A stretch of 64,000 nucleotides of DNA, taken from contig QAXH01005564.1 in the NCBI GenBank assembly GCA_004335635.1, forward strand, positions 1 to 64,000, read 5' to 3'. This document shows positions 1 through 11,883 of the stretch, piece after piece (the first letter of the stretch is position 1; each line of letters starts with the position of its first letter). The stretch comes from Chloromonas sp. AAM2. Its lineage: Eukaryota > Chlorophyta > Chlorophyceae > Chlamydomonadales > Chlamydomonadaceae. Position numbers and translations under genes: made by a program. The notes below the pieces were generated by a model. That model searched no databases. It was not told the origin of the DNA and was given only the letters and a program-made list of their open reading frames with translations.

Positions 1-117
1 TCTGTGGCAAGGGGCATGTAACATGTCTGTGGCAAGGGGCATGTAACATGTCTGTGGCAAGGGACATGTAACATGTCTGTGGCAAGGGGCATGTAACATG
101 TCTGTGGCAAGGGGCAG
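1..117. repeat. 25-bp tandem repeat, about 4.7 copies
   Basis: The unit TCTGTGGCAAGGGGCATGTA plus ACATG is repeated head to tail from the first base, with one copy carrying GGGACATG instead of GGGGCATG. The last copy breaks off after GGGGCA. It lies in what appears to be an intron of the BtuF-like gene, because the next exon begins at 230 without any upstream start. The array probably continues left of the window. Confidence 0.9.
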
Positions 118-229
118 CCACGCGGTCCGGAGGTTCCGAGCACACAGTAGGTGTGCACATATATGTGATTGTTTTTAAGGTGTTTGAAGGCTATGCAATC
201 TTGTCTACGTTGTTGTGTCTTGTTCCCAG

Positions 230-3200
230 GACGTGCTTGACGATGTTGTGCGTGTCGGCGATGCGGCCGGCACCCTACAGCACGCCACGACGGCAGTACA
301 GGCACTGCAGTTACGACTACAGGGCATCAGAGACCTGGCGGCAAGCATGGGCAAGCCCAAGCTGAGCAAGGTAGCTTGGGGTATGAGGCCCTCTACATTT
401 AGTCCAATTCATAGCACACCCGGCCATGCATCAAATGCATCTGCAACTTGCGGGAATTGCATCCTTGCATCTGCATTCATAATCCAAGCATGCATTAGAT
501 ACTGTGGACCACCTGCACAAGCATCACAGATTTCGCATGAGGGCATACTCCACAAGGTGCTTTTGAAACCAGTTTGCAACCGCACACAAGGTGCAGGCAC
601 CCCACGCATGCGCTGCCGTGCCTGTGTACGAACGGGCGCTGTTGTCCGCCTGCCTCGCAGTGCTGTTTTCTGGAATGGACCGACCCGCTGTTCTGTGGGG
701 GGCACTGGACCCCTGCGCTCATTGAGCTGGCGGGCGGCTGCCACCCCCTCAACCCGCCCAAGCCCGGTCAGCAGGCCGCCGGTCCCTCCTTTGTGGTGGA
801 GCCAGAGGCTGTGGCGGAGATGGACCCTGACCTCATCATCATCTGTCCCTGTGGTTTGGACCTGAGCGTGGGGCGCAGGGAGGCGGCAGCACTGGCCCGC
901 AACCCCTGGTGGTGCGCACGGGGCTGGTGCATGAGGCCGTGTAGGCTGCAGAGGGTGGGACAGCGGCTCATGCGAGTACTGTTAAATAGCTGTGAGCTTG
1001 GGTTAGCTGTGCTGCTTACATCTATTATACCCAGCATCTGACCTGTGTGGGCCAGGCGTCCTGAGATAGAGTGACCTGCACCATGTGTGTCTTGATTGGC
1101 CCGTTTGCTTTATCCTGATTAAGGGACGTTGTTCTTGACTGCATGTCTGATGCAGCACTTCACTCATGCTCATCCATGTGTGTGTTCATGCAGGCGGCGG
1201 CTGCGAGCGGTGCAACAGGGCAACGTGTTTCTTGTGGACGGCAATGCGCACTTCAATCGGCCGGGCCCGCGCCTGCTGGACGCCACTGACTTCCTGGTGG
1301 CAGTGATGCACGAGCGCTGGGAGCTCATCCCCGCGGGCTTTGCGTGGGAGCTGCTGGCCCTCCTGCCCGACCCGCCCACCAGTGCAGCAGCGGAGGCGGG
1401 GCAGGCCGAGGAAGAGCAGCTGAATACGGTCAATGGGATCGGGGCAGAAAGCACAAGGTAATGATAAGCACCACGAGGTGAAGGCGGCGCTCGCCCGCAG
1501 TGCCTGAAATGGAACGTTGTTGCTAATCGGTTTGGTAGCATGGTATTTTGACATGGTGATAGCGTCTACTAGTAGGTCCAACTGACAGGAGTGCTGTCGT
1601 TGCTCATGACCCATTTTGCACAAGTGAGGCTTGGGAGCTATTTGTTGTTTTGTTTGTACGTTGTGCCTCCTCTTAACGTCATAAGCTTTTCACAAGTTTG
1701 TTTATCGGACTCACAACAATGACTGCAGGCAGGGAAGGGGGGGGGGTGTTCTATAGAAAATGACCTTAGGTGGGAATGGGTATCTCTGAACCACTTGTAC
1801 GAATGCCAACGGTGTAAGGAGCTCGAATCTAAGGTTTCAGGTCATTCTGAGATGGTTGACTGGGTGGTATTGAAGTCCTCTGCAAGGCCCGAGCTACTTT
1901 TTCGACCTTTTTGTGTACTTCTTGTTTTACGGTTCAATCACAACGAGTTCAAGGCTTTTGAAGGTGTGGCTGGTTGCAGCTCATCAAGATCTATCCAAAA
2001 CCACCTGTAATTCCCAGATTGGCCTTGTGTGTGGTTTGTTATGGGCTGGGGAAGTGGCAGAGGGTGCCGGCGCTGGCGTGGCCTGCGTCACCTGCGGCGC
2101 CAGGCCGCAGGTCACGCAAGCACCGATCCAAAGCCAGATGCAGAGCGGAATGTGCTTGCATACCTTGGAAGTGAAGTTTACCTTTGGCATGCCCCCATGG
2201 CCTGTGACATGGGTGGCGGTTAGGGTTCGGTTAGGGCCGGCTGGGCTTAACGGTTTTGTTGTCTGTTCTATTGGACGGGAGGTTGGAGAGAACCTCGTGC
2301 CTTTTTAAAACAAGAAACGTGCTGTTGGATTTGCCATTGGACAGCATGTTTGATTGGGTGCTGACAGTTCTCTGGCCAGCCGTGTTAAGACTAGCGTCTA
2401 TCTGAACCGGCTGAACCGGCCGACCACAGACTGTCTGTTTTAAGTACCCTTGTTTTGCCCATTGATCCAGTCTGGACGCTGCTGCCCCTATGTCTGACCA
2501 GAGAGGCAGTCTCCTCCTCATAGATCTTGCCTTCCACTGTTCAGTTTGCTGAGCTCAGCAAGCAAAACACATGATGTCTTTTGTCAAGTGGCGGTGACAA
2601 AGCCAAATCACGGCCATACTCTGACCATGGGGCGAACAATCCTACAGCCTGGGCCTGCTCTGCAGCTGTAACTAACCGTGGCTTGCTGCACTTTGTTCGT
2701 CTGTGTTGCGCAGCCCTGTGACAGCAGTGCCCCAGGAGGAGGTGGGTGGGCAGGAGGACGGCCCGGACTGCGACGGGTCGCACTGCGCACCCGGCCTGCC
2801 CCGGGATGTGGAGGATGCGTACGAGGCAGCGCTGACAGTGCAGGCTAGGTGAGCAGGCCAGGTGGCAGCAGGGGTCAGAGCTGTGGCCGGGCATCGGGTG
2901 ATTTCGTTGATACTGTAGTATGATCCTAAACTGCATACACGACTGATGACTTGGGCACCTTGCCCAGTGTCGGGTGTGTGCTTGGTTGGGTCAGTTTCAA
3001 TTCCCAAAGCATCATGCCATGTCCCACCAGTCAGATGCTGCCTGGCAAACGCCATAATCTTGTGAGTTTGTTGTACAATGTGTTCGCTGGACTTTGTGAT
3101 CACGCCTGGCCTGCACTGTGTCTGCAGGTCGTACAAGGTGAGGGTGTTCGCCTCAGCCCAGTACTGGTGTGGAGGAGACGAGTAGAGTGAGGCTGACAGG

Positions 3201-4328
3201 GCGTGCTGAGGGGTGGTAAGGTCTGGGCGGTCAAGCAATCAAAGACAGTCGCACAGCCGCCTCTGCCTCAAATCTTGTCAGGCATCAGAACATCAGGAAG
3301 TTCTCGTCTTGTCACCGCAGGACCCCATATCTGGCTACCAGTGCTTCACTGAGGCAGCGTTGCGGTCACGATCAACATGTTGTGGAAACCGCTGCAGGCA
3401 CTGCCCCTACGGGTGAGTGAGTCAGTGCGCCACCGACACCGGAGGGCATGGCTACTGGTGCTGGGGTCCTGCAGTCGTTACTACAAACGGTTGCACTTCA
3501 CGTCCATGAAGACATGTACGCTGTCTGTCAGGTGCTGACCTCACCCCACTGGTTGATGTTTGGTCAGTGACTTCACAAGGGCGCAAGGGCTCTCCGGGCT
3601 TCTCACCCGGTCATAGTTTTGGAATTCTCAAGCGGTTGTAGTTGAGTTACTTCAACCAGGTCGTTGAGCTGTAAGGAGATCGTGAACCAGAGGCTGATCA
3701 TCCCCGTTTACTGTTGCTCCCCACCTGCAGGCACTTCAAAGTCAACACGCAACGCAAGGGTGTGCGTTTGAACCGGATCACTGCACCCGCCGTCTGCTCC
3801 TGGGGCAACAGCGGCCTGCCGGCCCCAACCCAGGTCTCCCTGCTGGCTGTGGGCTGCGGCCAGCACCTGCCAGCTGCAGCCAGGCTCCAGGAGCTTCGCA
3901 GCTCAGGTGCTGACGTCATGGTCCTGGTGGCAGTGGACCCCTTCAGCAGGGCCATGTGGGGCAGCAGTGGGGCCGCAGGGACCAGTGAAAGCCATCAAGC
4001 CTGTGGCAACGAGGACAGCGGCATGGAGCCCTTGGCTGCAGTCATGGATTGGTGCCTGAAGAGCCAAGTGTGCATGGTGGCTGTACCCGTCAGTGTGGTG
4101 CGAGCGCGGCGTGAGGCGGCTCAGCTGGCGGAGTATGTGTTGAGGGAGGCGCAATCAGCGCTGGGGACGGAGGCGGAGGGCAGGCCACCGATCAAGGTCT
4201 CTGGGGTGACGGGAGTGGATGAAGATGGCGTGCCCAGTATGCCCTGGTTGCCTCACGCAGTGGCAAACCGAGTGGCGGATGCGTCATGGTCGAGCGTTAT
4301 GAAGAGCTTGCAGTTGGGGCAGAAATGA
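230..4328 (+). CDS. BtuF-like cobalamin-binding-fold protein fused to DUF5522 (5' truncated)
   Basis: Seven exons are visible: 230-370, 661-908 (or 911), 1194-1457, 2714-2848, 3128-3137, 3321-3412 and 3731-4328, all joined in phase with GT-AG borders, giving about 496 codons and a TGA at 4326. The first three exons carry the hallmarks of the BtuF/TroA-like substrate-binding fold: FLEWTDPLFCGGHWTP, ELAGG-type GG, DPDLIIICPCGLDL, then LRAVQQGNVFLVDGN and FNRPGPRLLD. The 3321 exon encodes the DUF5522 signature DPISGYQCFTEAAL followed by CCGNRCRHCPYG, completed by H in the next exon; its Cys/His cluster suggests metal binding. The tail (VAVDPFSRAMW, CMVAVPVSVV) looks like a further folded region. 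In bacteria BtuF delivers vitamin B12 to an ABC importer; the function of this eukaryotic fusion is unknown and no transporter subunit is adjacent. The start lies off the left edge. Exon 3128-3137 is only 10 bp. Confidence 0.85.
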
Positions 4329-5164
4329 ACATGCATGGCTGATGCTGGGTGCACGGGGGGTGGTGGGGATATTCTGATTTACCGGCAGTGTGATGAGCAC
4401 AGTGACACAATTGGCGATGGATAATAGCAGTGACACTTGGTTATTCTTGCAGTGGGCAGTGATGACATACTACTGCTTGGACCAAGCACAGATGAGTATT
4501 CATTCTATCTATCCTTGTGCAAGCGAACTTGCACATGACCGCTTTGGCTTGTTCTTGGTCTGAATGCTAGTTTGGCCACAGGCTTCTTGCATGTGTTGAA
4601 TGCCTTGACTTTCATGAACCCCCCCTTCATCAACTCGATCAACTGTTATATATTGGCATACACTTTGTACGGACACAGTGCGTATAAGCAAGACATGGCC
4701 TGCACGGGTGACCTGGGGCTTACAACTGCTCACTGCCCAAACCTATGGCAGACACACAAATGCATGATCTGTCAGAAGGTGTGAAAGCTTTGTGTCATGC
4801 GGATTCTTCCTCGTTGTCTGCACCCAAGCCGCAAAACAAGATTGATACAAGCTGCATACAGTCGTTACCAATAATAACACTGCCAAACAGGGGAACTCTT
4901 TATTGCCTGGTTAAGGGGAATCACGCTGACCAACCGGAAGGCCCGGCTGGAAAATGGGGCAAAACGATGCGCCAATGGACCCCAAAATTGTATATCAGTT
5001 GGGCCAACAAAGCGTCTGGGTCAAACCAATTCAAGATCCAGCACCTTCTCACGGCTGGTGAGCGTGCCTGCATTCAAGGGTTGCTCCCAGTCCTGGGAGA
5101 CTTCAACCACCAGCCACCCTGTGGAGAAGTAGGACTGCCGTAATCTCCGCCCAGTGGGTATGCC
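4329..5164. other. intergenic region between convergent genes
   Basis: This stretch separates the ends of two convergent genes. I see only short unsupported reading frames in it, with no family match or clean exon. It should contain both 3' untranslated regions. A minus-strand TGTAA (plus TTACA at 4730-4734) lies about 430 bp beyond the phosphatase stop. Confidence 0.5.
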
Positions 5165-8033
5165 TTATGCAGGCACCGCCAGCTTCTCCTTGACGCTCAG
5201 GAGTTCAGGCAACTCAGTCTGCAGACAACACGTGTTGGGGACAAGGCGTGCCCCGCGTTGGAAAGCATCAGTTTTCATGTCAAACTAGCTGCGCCACTGA
5301 AAAGCTTGCAAGCCGCTGGCCGGCAAGGAATAGAGAGCTGTGATGCAAGGTGTCGGCCCGACATGAGCACTGTGTGTGTGCCCTGCACCCACCATGAAGT
5401 AGTCTGGGTGCACCTTGTTGTCCGGGCTCATCAGGGTATCCTCTGTGGTCACACCTGCTCAACAACAACGGCAACACACAGTGATCATGATGTCACACAA
5501 TCAAGTCACACGATGGCTGCCAGAGCAGCACCAAGCCAAGCCAAGGTGGCAGGCTGCCAACCTAGAGTCTAGAATGCTGCGATTTCTTGCTACATGCCAG
5601 CACCTAAGCACCATGCGCGTGTGCTGTCACCTCTGAGCCTCACCTGACAGCACCAGGCATGTGGTCAGCCCGCCGTTCTTCCCGAACATGATGTCGGTGT
5701 CCAGCCGGTCGCCCACCATGCAGATCTGAGACCGCTCCAGCTTGAAGGTGTCGGCGATGTTTGCCAACATGAACTCGCTGGGCTTGCCCACCACCAGGGG
5801 CTCCCGCTTGGTGCTGCCCACGATAGCGCCCACCATAGAGCCATTGCCTGTGGGTTGGGCAACAGCAGGCGGTGTATAAATGCATGCCTGTGCAGCCTCC
5901 ACCATGAGATTTGTCCAAGACAAAACGTGCCAGATGGGCAGTTGAAGACCTTTCATGGCGCATCTGTGGATGAATTGGACCCGCGTGCAGTGAATTTAAC
6001 CAAAAAACCTGGTGTCTTGCCAGGTTTGATTGGTATCAACAGCATACCCTTCAACTGTAGCTCTCAGAAAGCCAATGCTCAGCAGATAGATGTCGACATC
6101 TCATGTGGCTACACGCCGCCCACGCCCACCTGCCCACTCCTGCGCGTCCGTGAGGTGCGTGACCGCATCCCTGTTGGTGGCGATGAACATGCACCCGGGG
6201 TTCTCGCGGATGCAGAGCGTTGCGTACTGGATCTTGTAGTAGTTGATGTTGCGGTCAAACCCAACAACCACTGCACCAACCTGCAAGCCACCCAGTAAGG
6301 TGGCAGTAGTAAGGTCACAGCAGAGTAAGGTCACAGCACGGTACTATGCCAATGAAATACGGGCATCCATACCAATCACTACCTGTGCACTGGGTATCCA
6401 AGTGTTCGCCTTGCTGTAACTCAGCTATAACCTGCCAATCCTGCTCCTGCTCCTGCATCCTCATCTGCATGCTGTCTGCCAGCTGTAACCACCTGCTCCA
6501 CATTATCTGTTCTGTAACAGGTCTGACGCTTGAAAACAGTGCCCCTGCTACACCCTGCACCTGTTGCTGGCCCGGCTGACTTGACACACAGTCAATGCCA
6601 CTTGCCTCTGGGTCGTGGGTCATGTACTCCCCGGCCTTGAGCACCACGCGCTTGTCCGCGTCCTCGGGCCCGCCCAGATGCGAGATACCCTTGAGGTCCA
6701 ACTCCTGCGGCACCAGAGCAACGCCACACGCACTCACACACGCAAAAGTAGTGCACAGGCAGAGCTGGGGCGAGTCGCACACAATACTGGCATATTACTG
6801 GTTGGAATTGCGACTGGAACACACTGGTGGTTTGTGACCGTGGGTACGCTCACTGCGCCAGGGTTATGTTACGCCTGGTTGCACCAGCCAGAGGTTTGCA
6901 TACCCAACACATGGTGCAGCTGTTGACTGGTGCAAGGCGGTGCTGTGTCTGCCCAGACACTGAGTGTGCCCAGCCCCTGCACTGACCTGCTGGATGCCTT
7001 CCTCTCCAATGACATAAACCTTCTTATTGAACTTGATAGACTCCAGGTAGGCTGCAGCAGCGTACGAAGAAGAGTAGATCTCCTCCTGTGCCAAGCATGC
7101 GAGCACCCATGACGTACTCATGCACGGTACCACCATCAGCATCACAGTCATTGAGGTGTGGTATGGCCAACTTCACTGTTTGGTATTGATAGTTACGGCT
7201 GCATGACTCACCGCCTTGACCTTGAGCCCAAGACTGGTGAACTTTTTGAGATATCCAGCACGCGACTTGGTGCTGTTGTTGGTCACGAAAAATAACCGCT
7301 TGCCCTGCGAATGCGCCGCAGAAGCCCTGGTTCTCATGCAACCGTGTGTGTGTGTGTGTGTGTGTGTGCGCGTGTGTGTGTGTGTGTGTGCGCGTGCGTC
7401 AGAGCGAGAGAGAGAGTGAGTGTGAGAGAGTGAGAGAGTAAGGGAGAGTGAGAGTGAGAGTGAGTGAGAGTGGGTGAGAAGATGAACTGGCCGAAATAGA
7501 GAGAGAGGGCAGCTTGCTATGATGTAGTTCAGTTGTGGATCAAAGCCAGTGTGCATGGTGCGTTCATGATATGCATGCTCAGCTGTGCCGAGAACTGGCT
7601 CACCAGGCCCCTGAGAAGCTCCAGAGTCTCAGGCACGCCCTCAATAACAGAATCTCCCCTCCACACGACACCTGCAGCCCGGAGCAAGGCCATGTGGCTG
7701 AGATGCCTGCTGGCTGGAGGTGCGAGGATTGACACCGCACAAATGGTACTGATGCCTTACCATCGCAGTCAAAGATGAAGCATTCCACCTTGTTGATAAG
7801 AGACAGCTTGTCTTCATCGCTTGCCCTCCTGGCTGCGGACGACGCAGGGTTGTAAGGGTTGGAAGTGTTCGCAAAAGCAAAAGGCAACGTCTGTGCATCC
7901 GCAACTCACGCTGGGTAGCCGCGCTGGCCGCACACGCCATTGTCTGTCTGCGTGCCACGCGAGGACGCTGGCTGCAATGTGTTGCTCCTCGTGACCCTTG
8001 AAAAGCCCGGGCGTTAAGGCCAAATGCTTGCAT
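5165..8033 (-). CDS. PGP1: phosphoglycolate phosphatase, chloroplast precursor (photorespiration)
   Basis: This HAD-superfamily enzyme dephosphorylates 2-phosphoglycolate, the toxic product of Rubisco oxygenation, to glycolate. Ten exons on the minus strand (8033-7910, 7832-7761, 7671-7604, 7304-7212, 7085-6987, 6704-6606, 6280-6130, 5847-5644, 5454-5393, 5218-5165) join in phase to 342 codons (341 aa), close to the usual algal length. HAD motif I is FDCDGVVWRGD (Asp63 and Asp65), motif II is FVTNNST, the lysine motif is VGKPSEFM, and motif IV is MVGDRLDTDIMFG. The conserved VGAVVVGFDR-INYYKIQYATL stretch confirms the plant/algal class. About 40 N-terminal residues rich in Arg, Ala and Ser (MQAFGLNARAFQ) look like a chloroplast transit peptide. 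The ATG at 8033 was chosen because it begins that peptide; the frame stays open further upstream. The intron 6605-6281 has a GC donor (GAG|GCAAGT). Confidence 0.95.
7344..7511. repeat. (TG)n tract followed by GA-rich tract in a PGP1 intron
   Basis: About 50 bases of alternating TG/CG (7344-7392) are followed by roughly 110 bases of almost pure purine GAGA/GTGA repeats. It sits in the intron between the 7604 and 7304 exons. Read on the gene's strand it is a long CT tract followed by CA. Confidence 0.9.
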
Positions 8034-10022
8034 TTGCTTGACCCTGTTGCTGCTTCGGTCCTGAGATGCAGGACGCCAACAAGTCACCGATAACACCTGG
8101 TTATTGTGAGGTAACAAGAGCCCATGCCTACCCCCACCTGTGTAACCTACACTCTCACTCTTCTGTCCCACCTTCCCCAATGCATCCTCTCCCCGTGCGC
8201 ATCTCGGTCAGGCGGTGCGCTGCTAAGGCGTCTAGTGAGGTGCTGCATGCTTGTGGCCAGTATTCCGGTATTCATACGCTGTACACGGGTTTTCTTGGAG
8301 GACAGCACTGTCGTTGTTGTTCAGGTTGACGTAGCGCCTTGACCTTGAGATACTTGAGACCTGGGAGCATAAGCATGAACTGAATCAGTGGCCCCATTGA
8401 ACTATCAAACTCAAAGATACGCGGAGACCGGGCGTTCTGTCCTCCGGGACCGTGGCTATAACGGACACATCGCGACATCGAAGTGTTGCACTTGCGCATT
8501 GACATGAGGGGAGGGACTCCAACCCGCCAACTCTACAAGTGAAGGGGCCATAGTCAATATTCATGTGTAAAATTTTGAAATGCGCCTAGGGGCCCAAAGC
8601 TAGCCTTTCAGAGCGCAAGTCCGCAGCATGTCCGCAGTCAGAGTGATATCTCTGGCTAGGCCAAACTATCAAAGCCAAGGCTGAGCACATATGGACGCCC
8701 ATTCCATGGATGCCACGCGTACACTTACCTCTGTAGCCTATCCGATCAGTGCACGCGTTGACAAGTGCTTGCGATAACAGTATACATTGTTGAGACTACA
8801 CGTTCAAGTATGGGCGTTGTGTGGCAATGTGTGTGTGTGTGTGTGTGTGTGTGAGCGTTGTGTCCAGCAAGTCGCAGGATTGCATCATGTACAGGCAGCT
8901 TCAGTTTCTTCGTCCCACTCTCTCGCAGCTGTCCCTGCATGTTACTGTACGCATCTGAAAGCTTTAACAACAGTGGCACGCTGTGTACAAACTCAAGCAG
9001 TATCCACGACGGGCAATGCAGCCGTCAGTACAAAGTCATGTGTCCATACCAGATTATGATCAATTCTTCCCTCATGTGATTGAACGAAGCCATGGGCCGT
9101 CAATGGCAATGGCATGACGGACAGTCAGGTGTCACAGTGCCAAATGCAGTACAAGCAACCAACTACGCATTCGTGCCCTGCGTCCTCAGCACAGCTTCTC
9201 GCTTACGCGTGCGTGCCTTGCGTCGTGAGATAACCACTGAGATGTGGCACTGATGCTACCAGACGTACTGCAGTACCAGTGAAGTTAACACACAGACTAC
9301 TACTACTACTACCACTACTACTACTACCACTACTAGGCCAGTCAGCACACGAGCAGGACACACGAGCAGGCCGCTGTGAAGATGCTAACACACACATCCA
9401 GTGAGATCCATGCAGCTCTGTTCATTGCCAGTCAAAAGTAAGATGCCGTTGTGTCCGGTCAAACGTAAGATGTCGTTGTGCTGACACACGTATCAAGTGG
9501 AACTTGCTAGTCAAGTGTGTTAGTTGTGTGCATGTCTGTTGTCAGTGGCAAGTCTTCTCTTCTCGCCGTGTATCCAACGTGCAGCACGCTTTCCAAGGGA
9601 TTGAGGGGTTCATTAACATTTGAAATTCTCCAAGGCATTGCTGCCCTGATTTCTAGCAGATTGACCAAGTTTGATGCCGGTCAGCCAGGCTGTGGTAAAT
9701 CCAGAATTCCCCTAGTCTGCACCACTTCCCTTGCGAACACCTCCATCAACATGTGGCAGGCATCCAGGGCTTTGACCTGCATGAGCGGTAACATGAAAAC
9801 ACTGAGTTTGCCAGCATTACACAAACTAGTGGTGCTGATCACGACAGTATCATACATGTCGTTAGGCTGATGTCAAGTGACTCCTTCAGCCCCAGCACCA
9901 ATGAATGCGCTGCAAACACAAGCTGTGTGCACTGAAACAAGAGCACTGGTACTGCACTAACTCAACCTGTGCTTTGTTATGATACGCCTGCCCAGCGTCA
10001 TCCCAGAGCACCCAGTGCACTG
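8034..10022. other. 2-kb region between two minus-strand genes
   Basis: It contains the 5' region of the phosphatase gene and the 3' region of the LRR gene. Simple repeats are present: (GT)n at 8829-8853 and an imperfect (TAC)n triplet array at 9295-9335. A minus-strand 77-codon frame at 8505-8272 and a plus-strand 117-codon frame at 9517-9870 are open, but I could not tie either to a family or to splice partners. No confident gene seen. Confidence 0.5.
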
Positions 10023-11461
10023 CTACACACTCACCAGGCTCTGCTTGTGCTTCTCCACTTGCGGGTCAGTGGGCAGTGGCGGCCAGTCCTCGTCGGGCTG
10101 GGTCAGGCTCGCGTCCAGCCAGGGTGCCACGGCCGGCAGCTCGGGCTCGGGCCGCACGGCCGGGGACTGCACTGCGGCGTCCAGCTCCCGTGATAGCTCG
10201 GCATAGTTACTGTTAGCGGGATTGCTGCATGTACAAGGTGCAAGGAACGTGCCACGTGCGCTAAGCAAACGTGCATGGAACAACTTTCTCAAGGTGTCCA
10301 CATGCTGCTGAGATTAGATATTGTATTTGATAGAAGTCCCTCCCCTCAATGACCTGTCAATATAAAATATCTCTGCACACACTAGCCCAGATACAGTGAA
10401 ATCTGCGGAGCCAGGGCTTGAACACCAATACATGTCAGCTGCTTAGGGTTGCTGCTGAACGTTCTGGCAACTCCATACAAGAAGCATTCGTGCTCTGCGC
10501 ATTTTTTGGCTCTGTGTGACATTCTGGGTGGTCGGACCACCCAAGGCCGCTATCCTGCCAACGGTGTAAGGCATCGTCTGGTCTGCATGTCTCGCAACAA
10601 GAACTCACGCAAAAGGGCCTGGGTGCTAAAAAGGGTGCCGCAAAAGGGACAGCAAGGCCACCCACCGTTCGCCATCCAGATTGGTCAGCAAGGGCAGTGC
10701 TGCTAGCACCGCTGCCTTGTATCCTTGCACCTGGCAGCAGGCGTTGGCCAGAGGCCGTTCCGCTGTCAACTGTTGCACATACAGTGCCCTAAGCGCCAGC
10801 AGTGGCCGCAGCTCATCAGTCAGACGCAAGCTGCTTAGGGTGTCTAACCGGTTGTCGTGCAGGGCAAGGGACTCGAGCTTTGTGAGGTGGGACATACCCT
10901 CTAGCTTGCTGATGCGGTTGCTGGCAAGGTTCAGGCGCTTCAGCTGCGGCAGCATCTCCAGGCCCTCAATCCTACAAGAGACAGCCGAGGGTAAGTGTGA
11001 AGTGCACAGATTGCTCGTGTCGCCAATTAGGCCAAGCACTCCAAGTCAGGACAAGAAGTTGTTCACCATGAGCTTCCGAAACACATCTGGTGTCTGTCAG
11101 CGAGATTTGCTTTCAAAACTGCTACAGCTTGTGCCGCCCACAGCTGCCATGTCCTCGCTGTTGTGCTGCCACACCATGGCTACCACACAACAACGTCGCA
11201 CTCTCAAGTACGCCTGGCACGAAAGGTCTAGCCATTGAGAGGGGTGACATGTCATGCCTACCTGCTGATGTTGTTACCACTCAGGTTGAGGTCCAGCAAG
11301 TTGATACATGCACCTAAGTTTGGAATGGCTGGCAGGCCCTTGTTTGCCAGAGAGAGCTTGAAGACGATGGCCACATCAAAACGCCTTTCACTGGCCTTGA
11401 TTTCATCTTCTAAGCTTCGGGCCTTGGAGTCCAGCCGAACCAACAACGCTGCATTAGACAT
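10023..11461 (-). CDS. leucine-rich-repeat protein, LRRC61-like
   Basis: Three exons (11461-11262, 10971-10666, 10224-10023) join in phase to 236 codons (235 aa). After a short helical N-terminus with charged residues (residues 1-25) come successive LxxLxLxxNxI repeats: DLNLSGNNISR, RLNLASNRISKLEG and SLALHDNRLDTL, then the capping sequence LPLLTNLDGER. This is the SDS22/LRRC61 type of small LRR protein, normally a protein-interaction scaffold; many algal members are ciliary, but nothing here proves that. The C-terminal 60 residues are acidic and proline-rich (PAVRPEPELPAV, DEDWPPLP). The last exon could continue past a possible donor at 10034, but reading through gives an early stop at 10023 and a size close to animal LRRC61, so I kept that end. 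It is divergent from the dehydrogenase gene, 422 bp away. Confidence 0.8.
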
Positions 11462-11883
11462 CCGGCGAAATGCAATAATCAGTCACGCTAGCGCAATCGG
11501 CAGATTGGCCGCGGCTTCTTGGGTTTGCGCTAGGGTTTTGGAACGTTAGTAATCGAACGTTAGTAATCGGCTTGCCTGGGATTAGCAATCCGAACAAGAA
11601 AAGTCAGGCTGCACAATTGCGAGAGATCGCAAAGCGCAAGGTGCTGCACGCAGCCGCGAGCTGGTCTTTGCAGCCAGTAGATTACAAGCTAGTCTCCTGT
11701 GCGTGTCAATTTGACACAGAGGCCTACTCATCAAACGCAATTCTGCAATTGAGGTGCAGGTGACTACAGTAAGTGTCTGCTTTGAACACTCTTCTTGGAC
11801 CTTGGCCTGCATCACCCTATTACCCTACAAGAACCTTGGAACATGCCCACGCAGATCCACGCCCTCCTAAGCCTCAGGGAGCC
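11462..11883. promoter_or_regulatory. shared divergent promoter region (inferred)
   Basis: Only 422 bp separate the start codons of two oppositely transcribed genes, so both promoters must lie here. The segment includes a short direct repeat (GAACGTTAGTAATCG twice, near 11541-11570). I see no clear TATA box. Confidence 0.4.

Noticed and set aside
2216..2240. GGTTAGGGTTCGGTTAGGGC telomere-like string
   Set aside because: Only two separated TTAGGG-like units in an intron; within chance expectation and unlike the ordered block at 53050.
8272..8505. 77-codon minus-strand frame with RIFEFDSSMGPLIQFMLM
   Set aside because: Protein-like composition, but no family, no splice partners and no clear relation to PGP1; not enough to call a gene.
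9517..9870. 117-codon plus-strand frame
   Set aside because: The phrase GCGKS resembles half a P-loop but the surrounding context is absent and the composition is not exon-like.
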